Assembly (NCBI RefSeq): GCF_022440845.1
Contig: NZ_JAKNTO010000001.1
Location: 372,001-436,000 of the forward strand
DNA: 64,000 nucleotides
From: Ruminococcus sp. OA3
GTDB taxonomy: Bacteria; Bacillota; Clostridia; Lachnospirales; Lachnospiraceae
Reading direction: 5' to 3'
A program made the translations under genes and the position numbers. The notes under the pieces were generated by a model, which worked only from the letters and a program-made list of their open reading frames with translations, had not been told where the DNA came from and searched no databases. Within the stretch, counting starts at the first letter, position 1, and the number at the start of each line of letters is the position of its first letter. Positions 17,063 to 25,614 of this stretch are shown here, piece after piece.

Positions 17063-17105
17063 AGACCCATTCTACCCTTATTGCGGGAATAATTCAAGAA
17101 AAACA

Positions 17106-17726
17106 TCAGGAAAACCAGCGGAAACGAACCTTCACCTGACCACCGTTCATGATCGTTTCGTATTCATCATCTGTCAAAACATGTGAGAGTTCTTCCTTTT
17201 TGTCCTCCGGTACAACAGCGTGGACGGCATCGGTAAAGCACAGACCGGGATAGAGCACACACCACCAGTTTCTGCCCTGCGCCTCTCCGATTCTGATCTG
17301 CAGCGCCTCATATTTTCCTGCCGGGAATGTACAGTCTCCGTATTCTTTTACCGGAAACCAGGTCGTTACAAGTCCGGCACTGACCGGATAATCATAACCA
17401 TACTCTTTCACCCGTTCATTTGCATAGCTCTGAATCCTGGGGAGATTTTCTTCGATCACTGACCGGCTCTCCTCAACTGACCCGGCATCCTTCAGCATCC
17501 CCTGCATTTCCTCAACTACATCGGCTTTCACCTGCATCTTCAAATCCTGGTCTTCCTGGGAATTGCTGTTTGCGAGCACATGGAACCTGATTACCGAACG
17601 GGCGATGCCCTGCTGGACGGCTCCCGCATTTATTATCAAAATACCAGCGGCACATACTGCACACAACAGTAAAACCGCAAGCACTGACATTATCACATTT
17701 CTTTTTTTTAAACATATATTCTGCAT
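17106..17726 (-). CDS. spoIIR: Stage II sporulation protein R
   Basis: Secreted signal made in the forespore that triggers activation of the SpoIIGA protease in the mother cell, releasing sigma-E. Evidence: an N-terminal export helix (residues 10-34); SVIRFHVLANSNSQEDQDLKMQVK, the family hallmark; and RNWWCVLYPGLCFTDAVH with the conserved WWC and CF residues. The length of 206 is typical. AGGAGG 8 nt before the ATG. It lies downstream of the short gerAC gene by 59 bases on the same strand, so it may be read from the same transcript. Confidence 0.93.
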   Translation of the reverse strand: MQNICLKKRNVIMSVLAVLLLCAVCAAGILIINAGAVQQGIARSVIRFHVLANSNSQEDQDLKMQVKADVVEEMQGMLKDAGSVEESRSVIEENLPRIQSYANERVKEYGYDYPVSAGLVTTWFPVKEYGDCTFPAGKYEALQIRIGEAQGRNWWCVLYPGLCFTDAVHAVVPEDKKEELSHVLTDDEYETIMNGGQVKVRFRWFS

Positions 17727-17785
17727 GAAAAATACCTCCTGTCACCTCTTAAGAGAAGTATGGTCATATTTTCCATGTTTCATAC

Positions 17786-18403
17786 TTATACAATCTCAGG
17801 AAAGTCTTCTTTTACATCCAGATCCGGCAGAGTCAGACTTCCTCCTCTGTGCCATTCCCGGTATATATCCTGTAAGGTCACCATCTCATCTTTACGGTCA
17901 TCCGGACGGTTTTCATAGATACCCGTCAGATAAGTGCCAAGAGATTCTACCCGGCTGCCGTTTAACTCCATAATCTGCTCCGGATCTTCGCTGACAAATA
18001 CATTGGCTCCGTCCCCCAGGATTGGCTGTTTCTCGAGGTATTGAAGAATCTGATCCAACTCCCGCGGCTGACCGACCAGATTCTTTCCGAAAATAAACAC
18101 CTGTACATGTCCCAGATCAAGGTAACTTTCCTGCGTCCGATTATACATCCGGAGGATTTCCTGCATATCCTCTCCGGTAAATAAAAGTGTTGTATTGCCG
18201 TTCTCACCCGAATCTCCGCCGCTTTTATCCTGCCCTGTGGAAAATGAAAGATTGGCCATCCCGTAGATAACCTGATACTGTCCGTCCTGAATATCAACAC
18301 TCACGACCAGCGGGTATGCGCGTTTTTCCGGTTCAACACCGCCGCATCCCCACATGGTCCACAGCATAACCAGCAATACCGCAAAACAACGAATACGTCT
18401 CAT
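17786..18403 (-). CDS. gerAC: Short Ger(x)C-family germination lipoprotein (GerAC N-domain only)
   Basis: Lipoprotein component of a germinant receptor. Lipobox WGC, then GGVEPEKRAYPLVVSVDI, matching the N-terminal domain of GerAC (MxAYVxxxG-type start). The ATG at 18403 has AGGAGG upstream, and the stop of gerAB overlaps it by ATGA. The protein is 205 residues, against about 370-400 for typical GerAC; the C-terminal domain is missing and only 59 bases separate it from spoIIR, so it is not a frameshift of a longer gene within this window. It may be a natural short form or a deletion product. Confidence 0.8.
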   Translation of the reverse strand: MRRIRCFAVLLVMLWTMWGCGGVEPEKRAYPLVVSVDIQDGQYQVIYGMANLSFSTGQDKSGGDSGENGNTTLLFTGEDMQEILRMYNRTQESYLDLGHVQVFIFGKNLVGQPRELDQILQYLEKQPILGDGANVFVSEDPEQIMELNGSRVESLGTYLTGIYENRPDDRKDEMVTLQDIYREWHRGGSLTLPDLDVKEDFPEIV

Positions 18404-19446
18404 GCTTTCCTCCTGATCCTGCAAACAAAAAGTCCGAATATTACAAACAGCGGCATATATAAATACCTGACTGCCATCGGATACAGATCATCAATACTTC
18501 CGCCGTTCCACTCCACAAATGCTGCCGCAAAAACAAGTACTGCAAATATCAGACGGACCGTAAGGTTATCCCTGTCATTCACCAGGTGATGACTGTAAAA
18601 CAATATGGTGCCCACCGCGTAAAAAAGTGCAAACAGCAGAAATATCATCCAGATAATATCAAAACGGTCCAGAAAATTTCCCGGAAAAGATACCGCGGAC
18701 ATTAAAGCCGTCACAGGAAATTCTTTCTCCTGCATGCCATAGACACCGAATACCGCCTGCATCACACACAAACCTCCCACCGCCAGGACTGCTGCTGTTC
18801 CGCTGCCTATATACAGCGCTTTTACGCTCCCCTGCGGACGTTCTACATTGCTCATCAAAAAAGGGATAACTCCTGTGATCGAAAAGGCACAGAAAAAATC
18901 ATAGGCTCCGCGCAGCACCGTACCTGCATCTGTTCTCTGTATCATTTCAGAAGGAATGCCGTCACCCTGAAATGCAGCCAGCACAAGAAGCAGAAAAAGT
19001 CCGCCGATGACAGGTAGCGCACTGACCTCGCCGATCCTTGCACGCCTCTGGATATCACTGCCCGTCCCGATCACAGCCGTCAATATCAAGAGCCCTGCAA
19101 TCACCCAGACACTGTATTCCGTTACCAGCGAAGCCTTGATCATCCCTGCAACTGTGCGCACGAGGTATCCTCCGCTCAGTACCAGATAGCTCAGAAAGAA
19201 GACAGACACAACCATATATGCCGGCCGGCTCATCCTCTGTCTCAGGCTTTTCGATGTTGCAGTATTGCGTACCATAAAGAACAGATAGACCCAGAGTGCT
19301 AAAAGCCCTATCACACAGCTTATGATTCCAGATACTCCATACAGCTGCGGCAGCCTCGGTATGACAAGCAGAAATGTACCCGAAAGCCCAAGCGCCAGCT
19401 GACGTCCCAGCTGACGTCTTGAAATTCGATGATTATCCGAAAACAC
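18400..19446 (-). CDS. gerAB: GerAB-type spore germination permease
   Basis: Integral membrane subunit of a germinant receptor, APC-superfamily fold. About 10 hydrophobic segments over 348 residues; motifs include QLALGLSGTFLLVIPRLPQ near the start and the late segment FPVTALMSAVSFPGNFLDRFDIIWMIFLLF that is conserved in GerB permeases. The start is GTG at 19446, immediately after the gerAA stop (TAA at 19449-19447), with AAGGAGG about 8 nt upstream, so translation is coupled. Binds the nutrient germinant in other systems. Confidence 0.92.
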   Translation of the reverse strand: MFSDNHRISRRQLGRQLALGLSGTFLLVIPRLPQLYGVSGIISCVIGLLALWVYLFFMVRNTATSKSLRQRMSRPAYMVVSVFFLSYLVLSGGYLVRTVAGMIKASLVTEYSVWVIAGLLILTAVIGTGSDIQRRARIGEVSALPVIGGLFLLLVLAAFQGDGIPSEMIQRTDAGTVLRGAYDFFCAFSITGVIPFLMSNVERPQGSVKALYIGSGTAAVLAVGGLCVMQAVFGVYGMQEKEFPVTALMSAVSFPGNFLDRFDIIWMIFLLFALFYAVGTILFYSHHLVNDRDNLTVRLIFAVLVFAAAFVEWNGGSIDDLYPMAVRYLYMPLFVIFGLFVCRIRRKA

Positions 19447-20955
19447 TTATGACTCCTCCTTTTTCATCCGCACTCTCTGGTCTCTGCGCGAAAAGATCGG
19501 CCGCCGCTTCAGCATACGAAACGGCGCACGTACCAGCGCGTCCCTCTCGTCATGATACCCTGTCAGGTCAGATCCGACAAATGGCATCAGATAAGGTATT
19601 CCAAAGCTCACAAGACCTGCCAGGTGCCCTGTCAGTATATACAGTCCCATGACGATGCCAAATATTCCAAAGTAACCGCCCAGAACAATAAAGCCAAACT
19701 TCAGCAGACGAAACGGAGCCGAAAATTCCTCATTGGGAATCGCAAAAGAACTGAGTGCACTCAAAGCGACGATCACAACCGACATCGGGCTGACCAGATT
19801 AGCGCTGACGGCCGCATCACCTATGATAAGCCCTCCCACGATACCGATCGTACCGCCCAGCGGACCAGGCATCCGCACACCTGCTTCCCGGATCAATTCG
19901 AAAGCCAGTTCCATAAATACGACCTCCACCAGACTTGAAAAGGGAACCCCATGTCTGGCCTCCGCAAAAGAGAGAAGCAGATTGGTCGGCAGCACCTGCG
20001 TGTGAAACCGGATGACTGCAAGGTAAATGCCGGACAGCAGCATCGCCAGCAGCACTGCTCCGTACCGTATCAGACGCTGAAATGAAACGATTTCAAAACG
20101 ATTGTAGCGGTCCTCACTGACCTGTAAAAAACTGTTCAGCGTTGTAGGCAGAATCAGTGCAACCGGGGAATTATCGCAGATAAGAATGATTCTTCCATTC
20201 AATACCTCCATGGCCGCGCGGTCCGGCCGTTCAGTCGTCTGGAACTGAGGAAATAATGACAGCCATCTTTCTTCTGTCAGCTGCTCCAGCATACCGCTCT
20301 CCAGTATTCCATCAATTTCATACTGCCTTATCCGCTCCTCAATTTCTTCCAGCAGATGCGGATATATCAGGTCCTCAATATATACAAGCGCCGTCATCGT
20401 ATCGGAACGCAGACCGACCTGCATTTCTTTTACCTTTAATCCGGTGCTGCGCACACGCTTGCGAATCAGTGAGGTGTTGATTTTTACGGAATCGGAAAAA
20501 CCCTCATTGGAACCGCGCAGAACCTTTTCAGACTCGGCTTTCATCACGCCCATGCCCGGATAACCTTTGCTCCCAATCTTAATCGCCTTTTCGTAGCCAT
20601 CCACAAACATCACCGCATTTCCGGCGAGCATAGCTTTCATCGCTTCTTCCATAGTGTCAAGCTGCTTGACATCAGAAATTCCCAGGCTGTTGTCTTTTAA
20701 AAAATCATACATCTCCTGATCCGGAACGGTCCACAGTTTATTGATCAGTTTACCGATCACAGATTCCTCAAGCGCCATATTGCTGACTGCAACTTCAATA
20801 TAAACAACCAGGCAGGAGATTTTCTTTCCTTCTCCAAGTTTCATCGGTCTCTGAATAATATCGTCGCATCCCTGGCATTTTTCCTGCACATATTCCTGAT
20901 TATCCTTGATGTTCAAAGATACCGGGGTTGTTGCTTCTGTCGCTGTCTTCTGCAT
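19447..20955 (-). CDS. gerAA: GerAA-type spore germination protein
   Basis: Subunit of the nutrient germinant receptor in the spore inner membrane. 502 residues: an N-terminal soluble domain (residues 25-270), then about five membrane segments. Family motifs include RSTGLKVKEMQVGLRSDT, IEDLIYP, PERP-like TTERPD, and the central FSSLVEVVFMELAFELIREAGVRMPGPLGGTIGIVGG. AGGAGG 6 nt before the ATG. First of gerAA-AB-AC; the upstream hairpin at 20978-21005 separates it from gntR. Unusual: CQGC (residues 27-30) in the N-terminus; its meaning is unknown. Confidence 0.93.
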   Translation of the reverse strand: MQKTATEATTPVSLNIKDNQEYVQEKCQGCDDIIQRPMKLGEGKKISCLVVYIEVAVSNMALEESVIGKLINKLWTVPDQEMYDFLKDNSLGISDVKQLDTMEEAMKAMLAGNAVMFVDGYEKAIKIGSKGYPGMGVMKAESEKVLRGSNEGFSDSVKINTSLIRKRVRSTGLKVKEMQVGLRSDTMTALVYIEDLIYPHLLEEIEERIRQYEIDGILESGMLEQLTEERWLSLFPQFQTTERPDRAAMEVLNGRIILICDNSPVALILPTTLNSFLQVSEDRYNRFEIVSFQRLIRYGAVLLAMLLSGIYLAVIRFHTQVLPTNLLLSFAEARHGVPFSSLVEVVFMELAFELIREAGVRMPGPLGGTIGIVGGLIIGDAAVSANLVSPMSVVIVALSALSSFAIPNEEFSAPFRLLKFGFIVLGGYFGIFGIVMGLYILTGHLAGLVSFGIPYLMPFVGSDLTGYHDERDALVRAPFRMLKRRPIFSRRDQRVRMKKEES

Positions 20956-20977
20956 AACACTCCTCCTTTGAAATCAG

Positions 20978-21005
20978 AAAAGAGATGCCCTCTGGCACCT
21001 CTTTT
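20978..21005 (-). terminator. Terminator after gntR
   Basis: 12-bp stem with one mismatch (AAAAGAGATGCC / GGCACCTCTTTT) and a CTCT loop. On the minus strand it is followed by TCTGATTTC. Located between the gntR stop (21028) and the gerAA start. Confidence 0.75.
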
Positions 21006-21027
21006 AGGATATACGTTACTGCTTATT

Positions 21028-21702
21028 TTATTCACTTTGATGCAGACTTTTTATGATCGCTTTCTGCTGGTTCTCTATATGATCCCGCATACAGTCATTG
21101 GCTTTCTTATGGTCCCTCTCTTTCAGGGCTTCATAGATTTCCCTGTGTTCCTTCACAAGTGTCCGGCGGGCGGTGCTGTCTTTCAGATATTCGATGCGGT
21201 AACGGTACATCTGCTCCCTGAGATTATTAATAATCTGTATCAGGCGCCTGTTTTTTGTCGCCGCATAGATCAATTCATGAAATTTCACATCCGCCTGCGC
21301 CAGCGCAGTGATGTCGTCACTTTCCATCACCTGCTCAAACTCCAGCGCTGCTTCCCGGATCTGCTCCAGCTGCGCCTCATCAATCCGTTCACATGCAAAC
21401 TGCATTGCCAGTTCTTCAAGCCCCAGCCGGACTTCCAGCACATCATTTAAGTCTTTTTCTGTAATCTGCGCCACCTGCGCCCCTTTGCGAGGCACCATGA
21501 TGACAAGCCCCTCCAGCTCCAGTTTCCTGATCGCCTCTCTGACCGGTGTCCTGCTGACTCCGAGACGGTTTGCCAGTGTGATTTCCATCAGCCGTTCCCC
21601 TGGCAGCAGTTCCCCGTGCAGTATCGCATCCCTCAGTGTATTGAATACGACGTCACGAAGGGGCAGATATTCATTCATGCTCACATGAAAATCACTTGTC
21701 AT
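21028..21702 (-). CDS. GntR-family regulator, FadR/FCD subgroup
   Basis: 224 residues. The N-terminal winged helix-turn-helix contains LREAILHGELLPGERL-like residues and GVSRTPVREAIRKLELEGLV. The C-terminal FCD helical domain has metal-ligand positions in DVKFHELI, VKEHREIYEAL and CMRDHIENQQ. Such regulators bind carboxylates or sugar acids. It overlaps the ispE stop by ATGA, so it is translated with ispE; no physiological link to ispE is apparent. The ligand is unknown. Confidence 0.9.
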   Translation of the reverse strand: MTSDFHVSMNEYLPLRDVVFNTLRDAILHGELLPGERLMEITLANRLGVSRTPVREAIRKLELEGLVIMVPRKGAQVAQITEKDLNDVLEVRLGLEELAMQFACERIDEAQLEQIREAALEFEQVMESDDITALAQADVKFHELIYAATKNRRLIQIINNLREQMYRYRIEYLKDSTARRTLVKEHREIYEALKERDHKKANDCMRDHIENQQKAIIKSLHQSE

Positions 21703-22571
21703 TCGTGTCTTCCTCCGTTGTTATAAAACGTCGTCAAAAAGCACTGCCGGACCAGTCTGCTCTTCTTCAGACGCGTGTGTGCATATTCCGCTTTTTCCCT
21801 GTCGTCAAACAGTCCGAATACCGTTGGTCCGCTGCCGCTCATAAGAGAATTAACAGCACCCCAGTCATTCATCTTCTGTTTGATGTCTGCTATCACAGGA
21901 TATGCCGGTATCGTCACGGTCTCCAGCACGTTTTCCAGACGGCTGGCAACACCGTAAAAATCCTGTGCCGCAAGCGCGGCGATCATCCCGTCGATATCCG
22001 GATGCCGGGTAAGACCTGCCGCATTCAGATTCCCATAGACAAATTTGGTGGAGACATTGATCCCCGGTTTTCCGATCAACACATAGCCCTGCGGCATTGG
22101 TGAAAGTTCCGTCAGCTTTTCCCCAATTCCCTCGGCAAGCGCCGTTCCCCTCAATATACAGTAAGGCACATCCGCTCCGATCGCCGTTGCCCTTAGCATC
22201 AGCTCCTGCCTGGTCAGCCCAAGGCCAAACATTTTGTTAACACCCATCATCGCCGCTGCTGCGTCCGAACTCCCCCCGGCCATTCCGGCAGCAACGGGTA
22301 TCACTTTCTTCAGATCAATGGCAAGCCCTTCCCGGATACCGAACTCATCCATCAAAATCTTTGATGCCTTATACACCAGATTATTTTCATTGACCGGAAG
22401 GTATGGCAGATTTGTCTGCAGCCGTATCCCCGGCTGTTTTACTTTCTGCATGTCCAGCTGATCATACATTTTAATTGTCTGCATGATCATCCGGACTTCG
22501 TGATACCCGTCCTCCCGCCTGCGGACTACGTCAAGTCCCAGATTAATCTTTGCCAAAGCTCTTAACCGCAT
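21699..22571 (-). CDS. ispE: 4-diphosphocytidyl-2-C-methyl-D-erythritol kinase
   Basis: GHMP-family kinase of the MEP isoprenoid pathway; phosphorylates CDP-methylerythritol. Motifs: AKINLGLDVVRRREDGYHEV, the ATP-binding AGGSSDAAAAM, and SGSGPTVFGLF near the C-terminus. About 290 residues, normal. The ATG at 22571 has GGGAG 6 nt upstream; the TTG at 22583 is less likely. Followed by gntR with an overlap. Promoter at 22616-22645. Confidence 0.95.
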   Translation of the reverse strand: MRLRALAKINLGLDVVRRREDGYHEVRMIMQTIKMYDQLDMQKVKQPGIRLQTNLPYLPVNENNLVYKASKILMDEFGIREGLAIDLKKVIPVAAGMAGGSSDAAAAMMGVNKMFGLGLTRQELMLRATAIGADVPYCILRGTALAEGIGEKLTELSPMPQGYVLIGKPGINVSTKFVYGNLNAAGLTRHPDIDGMIAALAAQDFYGVASRLENVLETVTIPAYPVIADIKQKMNDWGAVNSLMSGSGPTVFGLFDDREKAEYAHTRLKKSRLVRQCFLTTFYNNGGRHE

Positions 22572-22615
22572 AGTTTCTCCCAATATCCTGTGTTTTTCTC
22601 TTGTATTTTGTATAC

Positions 22616-22645
22616 AGTATAGGCTATACCCCTTGCTTTCGTCAA
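22616..22645 (-). promoter_or_regulatory. Promoter of ispE-gntR
   Basis: Minus strand TTGACG at 22645-22640, 18-base spacer, TATACT at 22621-22616. It lies 45 bases upstream of the ispE ATG. Confidence 0.6.
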
Positions 22646-22653
22646 CCAGTATC

Positions 22654-24216
22654 TTAATCTTCGACTTTTTTTACCAATATCAACGTATCCTGAGGCATGA
22701 TTTCGTCGGTTTCCAGCTGATTCAAATTTTTAATCTCATCAATTGTTGTAAAAAAGTTCTTGGCGATATCCCACAGCGTATCTCCGCTCTGCACCAGATA
22801 ACATGTGATTCCCGGCATATTGTTCCGCTTTGTATAATCGATCTCCCGTTCCTCGATGTCAGTGATCAGAGATTCTTTCTGGCAGCTGAGCACCAGTGCA
22901 TTCAGGTTCAGCACCACCTTGATCTCAATCTCATTGCTGTCGGCCATGCTGGTAGAAAGCTGCTCCAGGTCCGTTCGGAGGTAGTATATACAGTTTTCAT
23001 CAATATTACGCGCCTCCACCACATGAGAAAAGGGAATCACGGATTCCATAGAATAGAACGGCATATCATCATCACTCACGATATACAGTATTCTGACCTG
23101 TATCACACCGTCCACCTGAATGCCGTCTTCCACGATTTTCATCTCATCCAGCCGGATGATACCGTCGCTGTGACAGATCTGCAGGATTTTACCCTGTGTT
23201 GACGCTGCTGCCACGCGGTCAGATACTCTGCATTTCGAATAATTTTTTACGAGAAGACTTTCAAGAACCTCCTCGATCCGTTTTGGGACACAGTCGATGT
23301 GAGGTGTATATACATCCTGCAGCAGCGTGTGCTCTTCTTCTTTATAAATCTTTATCTCCAGTTCGAGCACTGCTTCTACCTGTAAGATGCGCTCTTCGCC
23401 ATCCACATCCGGCTTCACCTGCGCATCTGTCTGCTGCATGGAGATCTCAATATTCGGTATCATATCCTCGCGGCATCCTGAGCATTCCACTTCTTTGGAA
23501 AACGGAATAGCCTGTTCCACCCACTGCAGCGGATCATTGTCGTCATCGCCGCCATACAGCGCAAAGACAAACAGCTCTCCCTTAACAAATACCTGATCCT
23601 GGCCCGCCCGGATATCAAGCCCTCTTACTTCTATATCATTCCACAGAATTTCATGGATATTCGGTTTGTTTGAGGCAAGCGCTATCTCCTTTTTCAACCG
23701 CATGGTATCTTTTTTATGTACACCAAGCCCTAGCACCTGTATGCCCTTTTCCTTGACCGATACATCCTGAGGTTCTTTTAATTCTGTCGGCAGGCCGATC
23801 TGCGCAAGTTCATCAACCGATGCCCTGAAAGTCACCAGCGCTTTGACATTCAATTTCCTGCTGTTGATCACATGAAGACTTAAGTCTTCGATCTCCCATT
23901 TCAGGCATATTTTATCTCCGCTTTCAATTCCCTGCAGATGCAGAGTCTCATCGATCGGAAGATCTCCGCTCAGACTGTATATTCTCTTCTTTTCGGAATC
24001 CGATACATACAGAAGATAAAATCTCAGGTTTCCCCGAATCTTGGCCTGGCCGTCGCTGACGACAACCTCTTCAATCTGGATCTCCCCTTTTTTCTGGATC
24101 ATGCGTCCCACATCGGGCTTGGCATCCGGTACATTATAGTCTTCATCAAACGTAACCTGGTTGACGGCTTCACTTTTCTGGCGAAGCATGTGCAGATTCT
24201 TTTTTATCAGTTCCAA
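22654..24216 (-). CDS. sipL: SipL-like spore coat morphogenetic protein (SPOCS domains + LysM)
   Basis: Mother-cell protein that works with SpoIVA in spore coat assembly (described in C. difficile as SipL). 520 residues: several repeated DUF3794/SPOCS modules (e.g. NVPDAKPDVGRMIQKKGEIQIEEV near 27-50, and KILQICHSDGIIRLDEMKIVEDGIQVDGVIQVRILYI later) and a C-terminal LysM (YLVQSGDTLWDIAKNFFTTIDEIKNLN). The start is TTG at 24216 with GAGGGAG upstream. Downstream of the PrcB-like lipoprotein gene. The symbol is used for the family, not for demonstrated function. Confidence 0.9.
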   Translation of the reverse strand: MELIKKNLHMLRQKSEAVNQVTFDEDYNVPDAKPDVGRMIQKKGEIQIEEVVVSDGQAKIRGNLRFYLLYVSDSEKKRIYSLSGDLPIDETLHLQGIESGDKICLKWEIEDLSLHVINSRKLNVKALVTFRASVDELAQIGLPTELKEPQDVSVKEKGIQVLGLGVHKKDTMRLKKEIALASNKPNIHEILWNDIEVRGLDIRAGQDQVFVKGELFVFALYGGDDDNDPLQWVEQAIPFSKEVECSGCREDMIPNIEISMQQTDAQVKPDVDGEERILQVEAVLELEIKIYKEEEHTLLQDVYTPHIDCVPKRIEEVLESLLVKNYSKCRVSDRVAAASTQGKILQICHSDGIIRLDEMKIVEDGIQVDGVIQVRILYIVSDDDMPFYSMESVIPFSHVVEARNIDENCIYYLRTDLEQLSTSMADSNEIEIKVVLNLNALVLSCQKESLITDIEEREIDYTKRNNMPGITCYLVQSGDTLWDIAKNFFTTIDEIKNLNQLETDEIMPQDTLILVKKVED

Positions 24217-24283
24217 TACGCTCCCTCACTTTACACAGTTTTCTTTTATTCTATGCGTGCAGAGACTGTTTTATGACGGCCCG

Positions 24284-24691
24284 TCAACGGAAAAGGACAG
24301 GCAGGTCACGGTATTCGGTTTTCAGAACAATATACGGATATGACACCTCTTTACTCATCTCCTCCCGGGTGGATGGACCAACCAGCTGCGTCTCACAGAC
24401 AATCCCCTCTCCTTTCTGCACGAGACTCAACACTTTAATGCTGTACCCTCCGGAATTCTGCAGGCCATACCCTTTCATGATATAAAGGTAATCCTCACTC
24501 TGGTATGTCATCTGAAATTCCTGTGCCTTCTGCTTTTCTATGATCTCCAGAACTTCCGCCGGTATCTCATCTGTTTTCACTACGGTATAAGAAAGCTCCG
24601 TCTCCTCCTCAGAATCCATATTCCGGATCCCGCATCCTGCGATGACCAGAGACAAAGTCAGTACCCAAAGCACCTGTTTCAATCGTTTCAT
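24284..24691 (-). CDS. PrcB-like lipoprotein
   Basis: 135 residues with lipoprotein signal and lipobox VIAGC at about residue 20. The C-terminal segment (MKGYGLQNSGGYSIKVLSLVQKGEGIVCETQLVGPS) matches the PrcB C-terminal pattern (protease complex subunit PrcB family). Function in spore formers is unknown. Weak ribosome site. 67 bases upstream of sipL on the same strand. Confidence 0.7.
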   Translation of the reverse strand: MKRLKQVLWVLTLSLVIAGCGIRNMDSEEETELSYTVVKTDEIPAEVLEIIEKQKAQEFQMTYQSEDYLYIMKGYGLQNSGGYSIKVLSLVQKGEGIVCETQLVGPSTREEMSKEVSYPYIVLKTEYRDLPVLFR

Positions 24692-24740
24692 ATACTGTCA
24701 GCTGTCCTATTTTTAAGTTCCATATAGTGTATTAAACAGC

Positions 24741-24769
24741 TTGCGTGTTCATTCTATTTTTTGTATAAT
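24741..24769 (+). promoter_or_regulatory. Promoter of plsC
   Basis: TTGCGT at 24741-24746, 17-base spacer, TATAAT at 24764-24769. The ATG used is at 24874, so the leader is about 100 bases. Confidence 0.65.
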
Positions 24770-24873
24770 ATTACGTAACCGTTCAGGACGGCGGGTCATA
24801 CGAGAAGATGAGCCTGCCTGAATAACCACATAACATGGGATACAAAAGAGAAATCCCTGGAAAGAGGCTTTTT

Positions 24874-25614
24874 ATGCTGAGATTTATACTAATCGTCATC
24901 ATCCTGGTCTGTTATCTGATTCTCTCCATTCCGCTTCTTCTCATCGAATGGATCATCGGTAAATTTAATACCCGCGCGAAGGATATCAGCTCACTGCGAA
25001 TCGTTCAGGCCATTTTTCGCCTGATGCTTTTTGTCGCCGGTGTAAAGACCACCGTGATCGGAGAAGAGAATGTACCAAAGGATCGGCCGGTGCTTTACAT
25101 CGGTAATCACCGCAGTTATTTCGACATTTTGCTGACGTACTCGCGCTGTCCCAATCTGACCGGATTCGTCGCAAAAAAAGAAATGAAGAAGGCCCCTCTT
25201 CTGAATTTCTGGATGATGTATCTGCATTGTCTGTTTTTAGATCGTGAGAATTTAAAAGAAGGATTAAAGACGATTCTGAAGGGAATTGAAAAGATCAAAA
25301 ATGGGATTTCCATCTTCATTTTCCCGGAGGGAACGAGAAGCAGGGGTGACTGCTGTCTTGATATGCTGCCGTTTCATGAGGGAAGCTTCAAGCTGGCAAC
25401 AAAGACCAACTGTCCGATCATTCCGGTCGCAATGAACAACACGGCCGAAATCATGGAAGCACATTTTCCAAAGATCCGGCCGTGTCACGTTGTCATTGAA
25501 TACGGAAAGCCTGTTATACCATCTGAGCTTTCCAAAGAGGATGCACGTCATATCGGGGAGTATACCCGAAACATCATCCTGGATACGCTCAGGAAAAATG
25601 AATCAGCCGTCTGA
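24874..25614 (+). CDS. plsC: 1-acyl-sn-glycerol-3-phosphate acyltransferase (PlsC type)
   Basis: Membrane-associated acyltransferase that makes phosphatidic acid. From the ATG at 24874: membrane helix at 3-25, acyltransferase box NHRSYFD (78-84), FPEGTRSRG (150-158) and later VIIPVAMNN-type strand IIPVAMNNTA. The start has GAGG 6 nt upstream; an ATG at 24835 has none. Ends with a 12-base convergent overlap with murF. The best call is PlsC, but related acyltransferases of lipid or cell-surface acylation cannot be excluded. Confidence 0.88.
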   Translation: MLRFILIVIILVCYLILSIPLLLIEWIIGKFNTRAKDISSLRIVQAIFRLMLFVAGVKTTVIGEENVPKDRPVLYIGNHRSYFDILLTYSRCPNLTGFVAKKEMKKAPLLNFWMMYLHCLFLDRENLKEGLKTILKGIEKIKNGISIFIFPEGTRSRGDCCLDMLPFHEGSFKLATKTNCPIIPVAMNNTAEIMEAHFPKIRPCHVVIEYGKPVIPSELSKEDARHIGEYTRNIILDTLRKNESAV

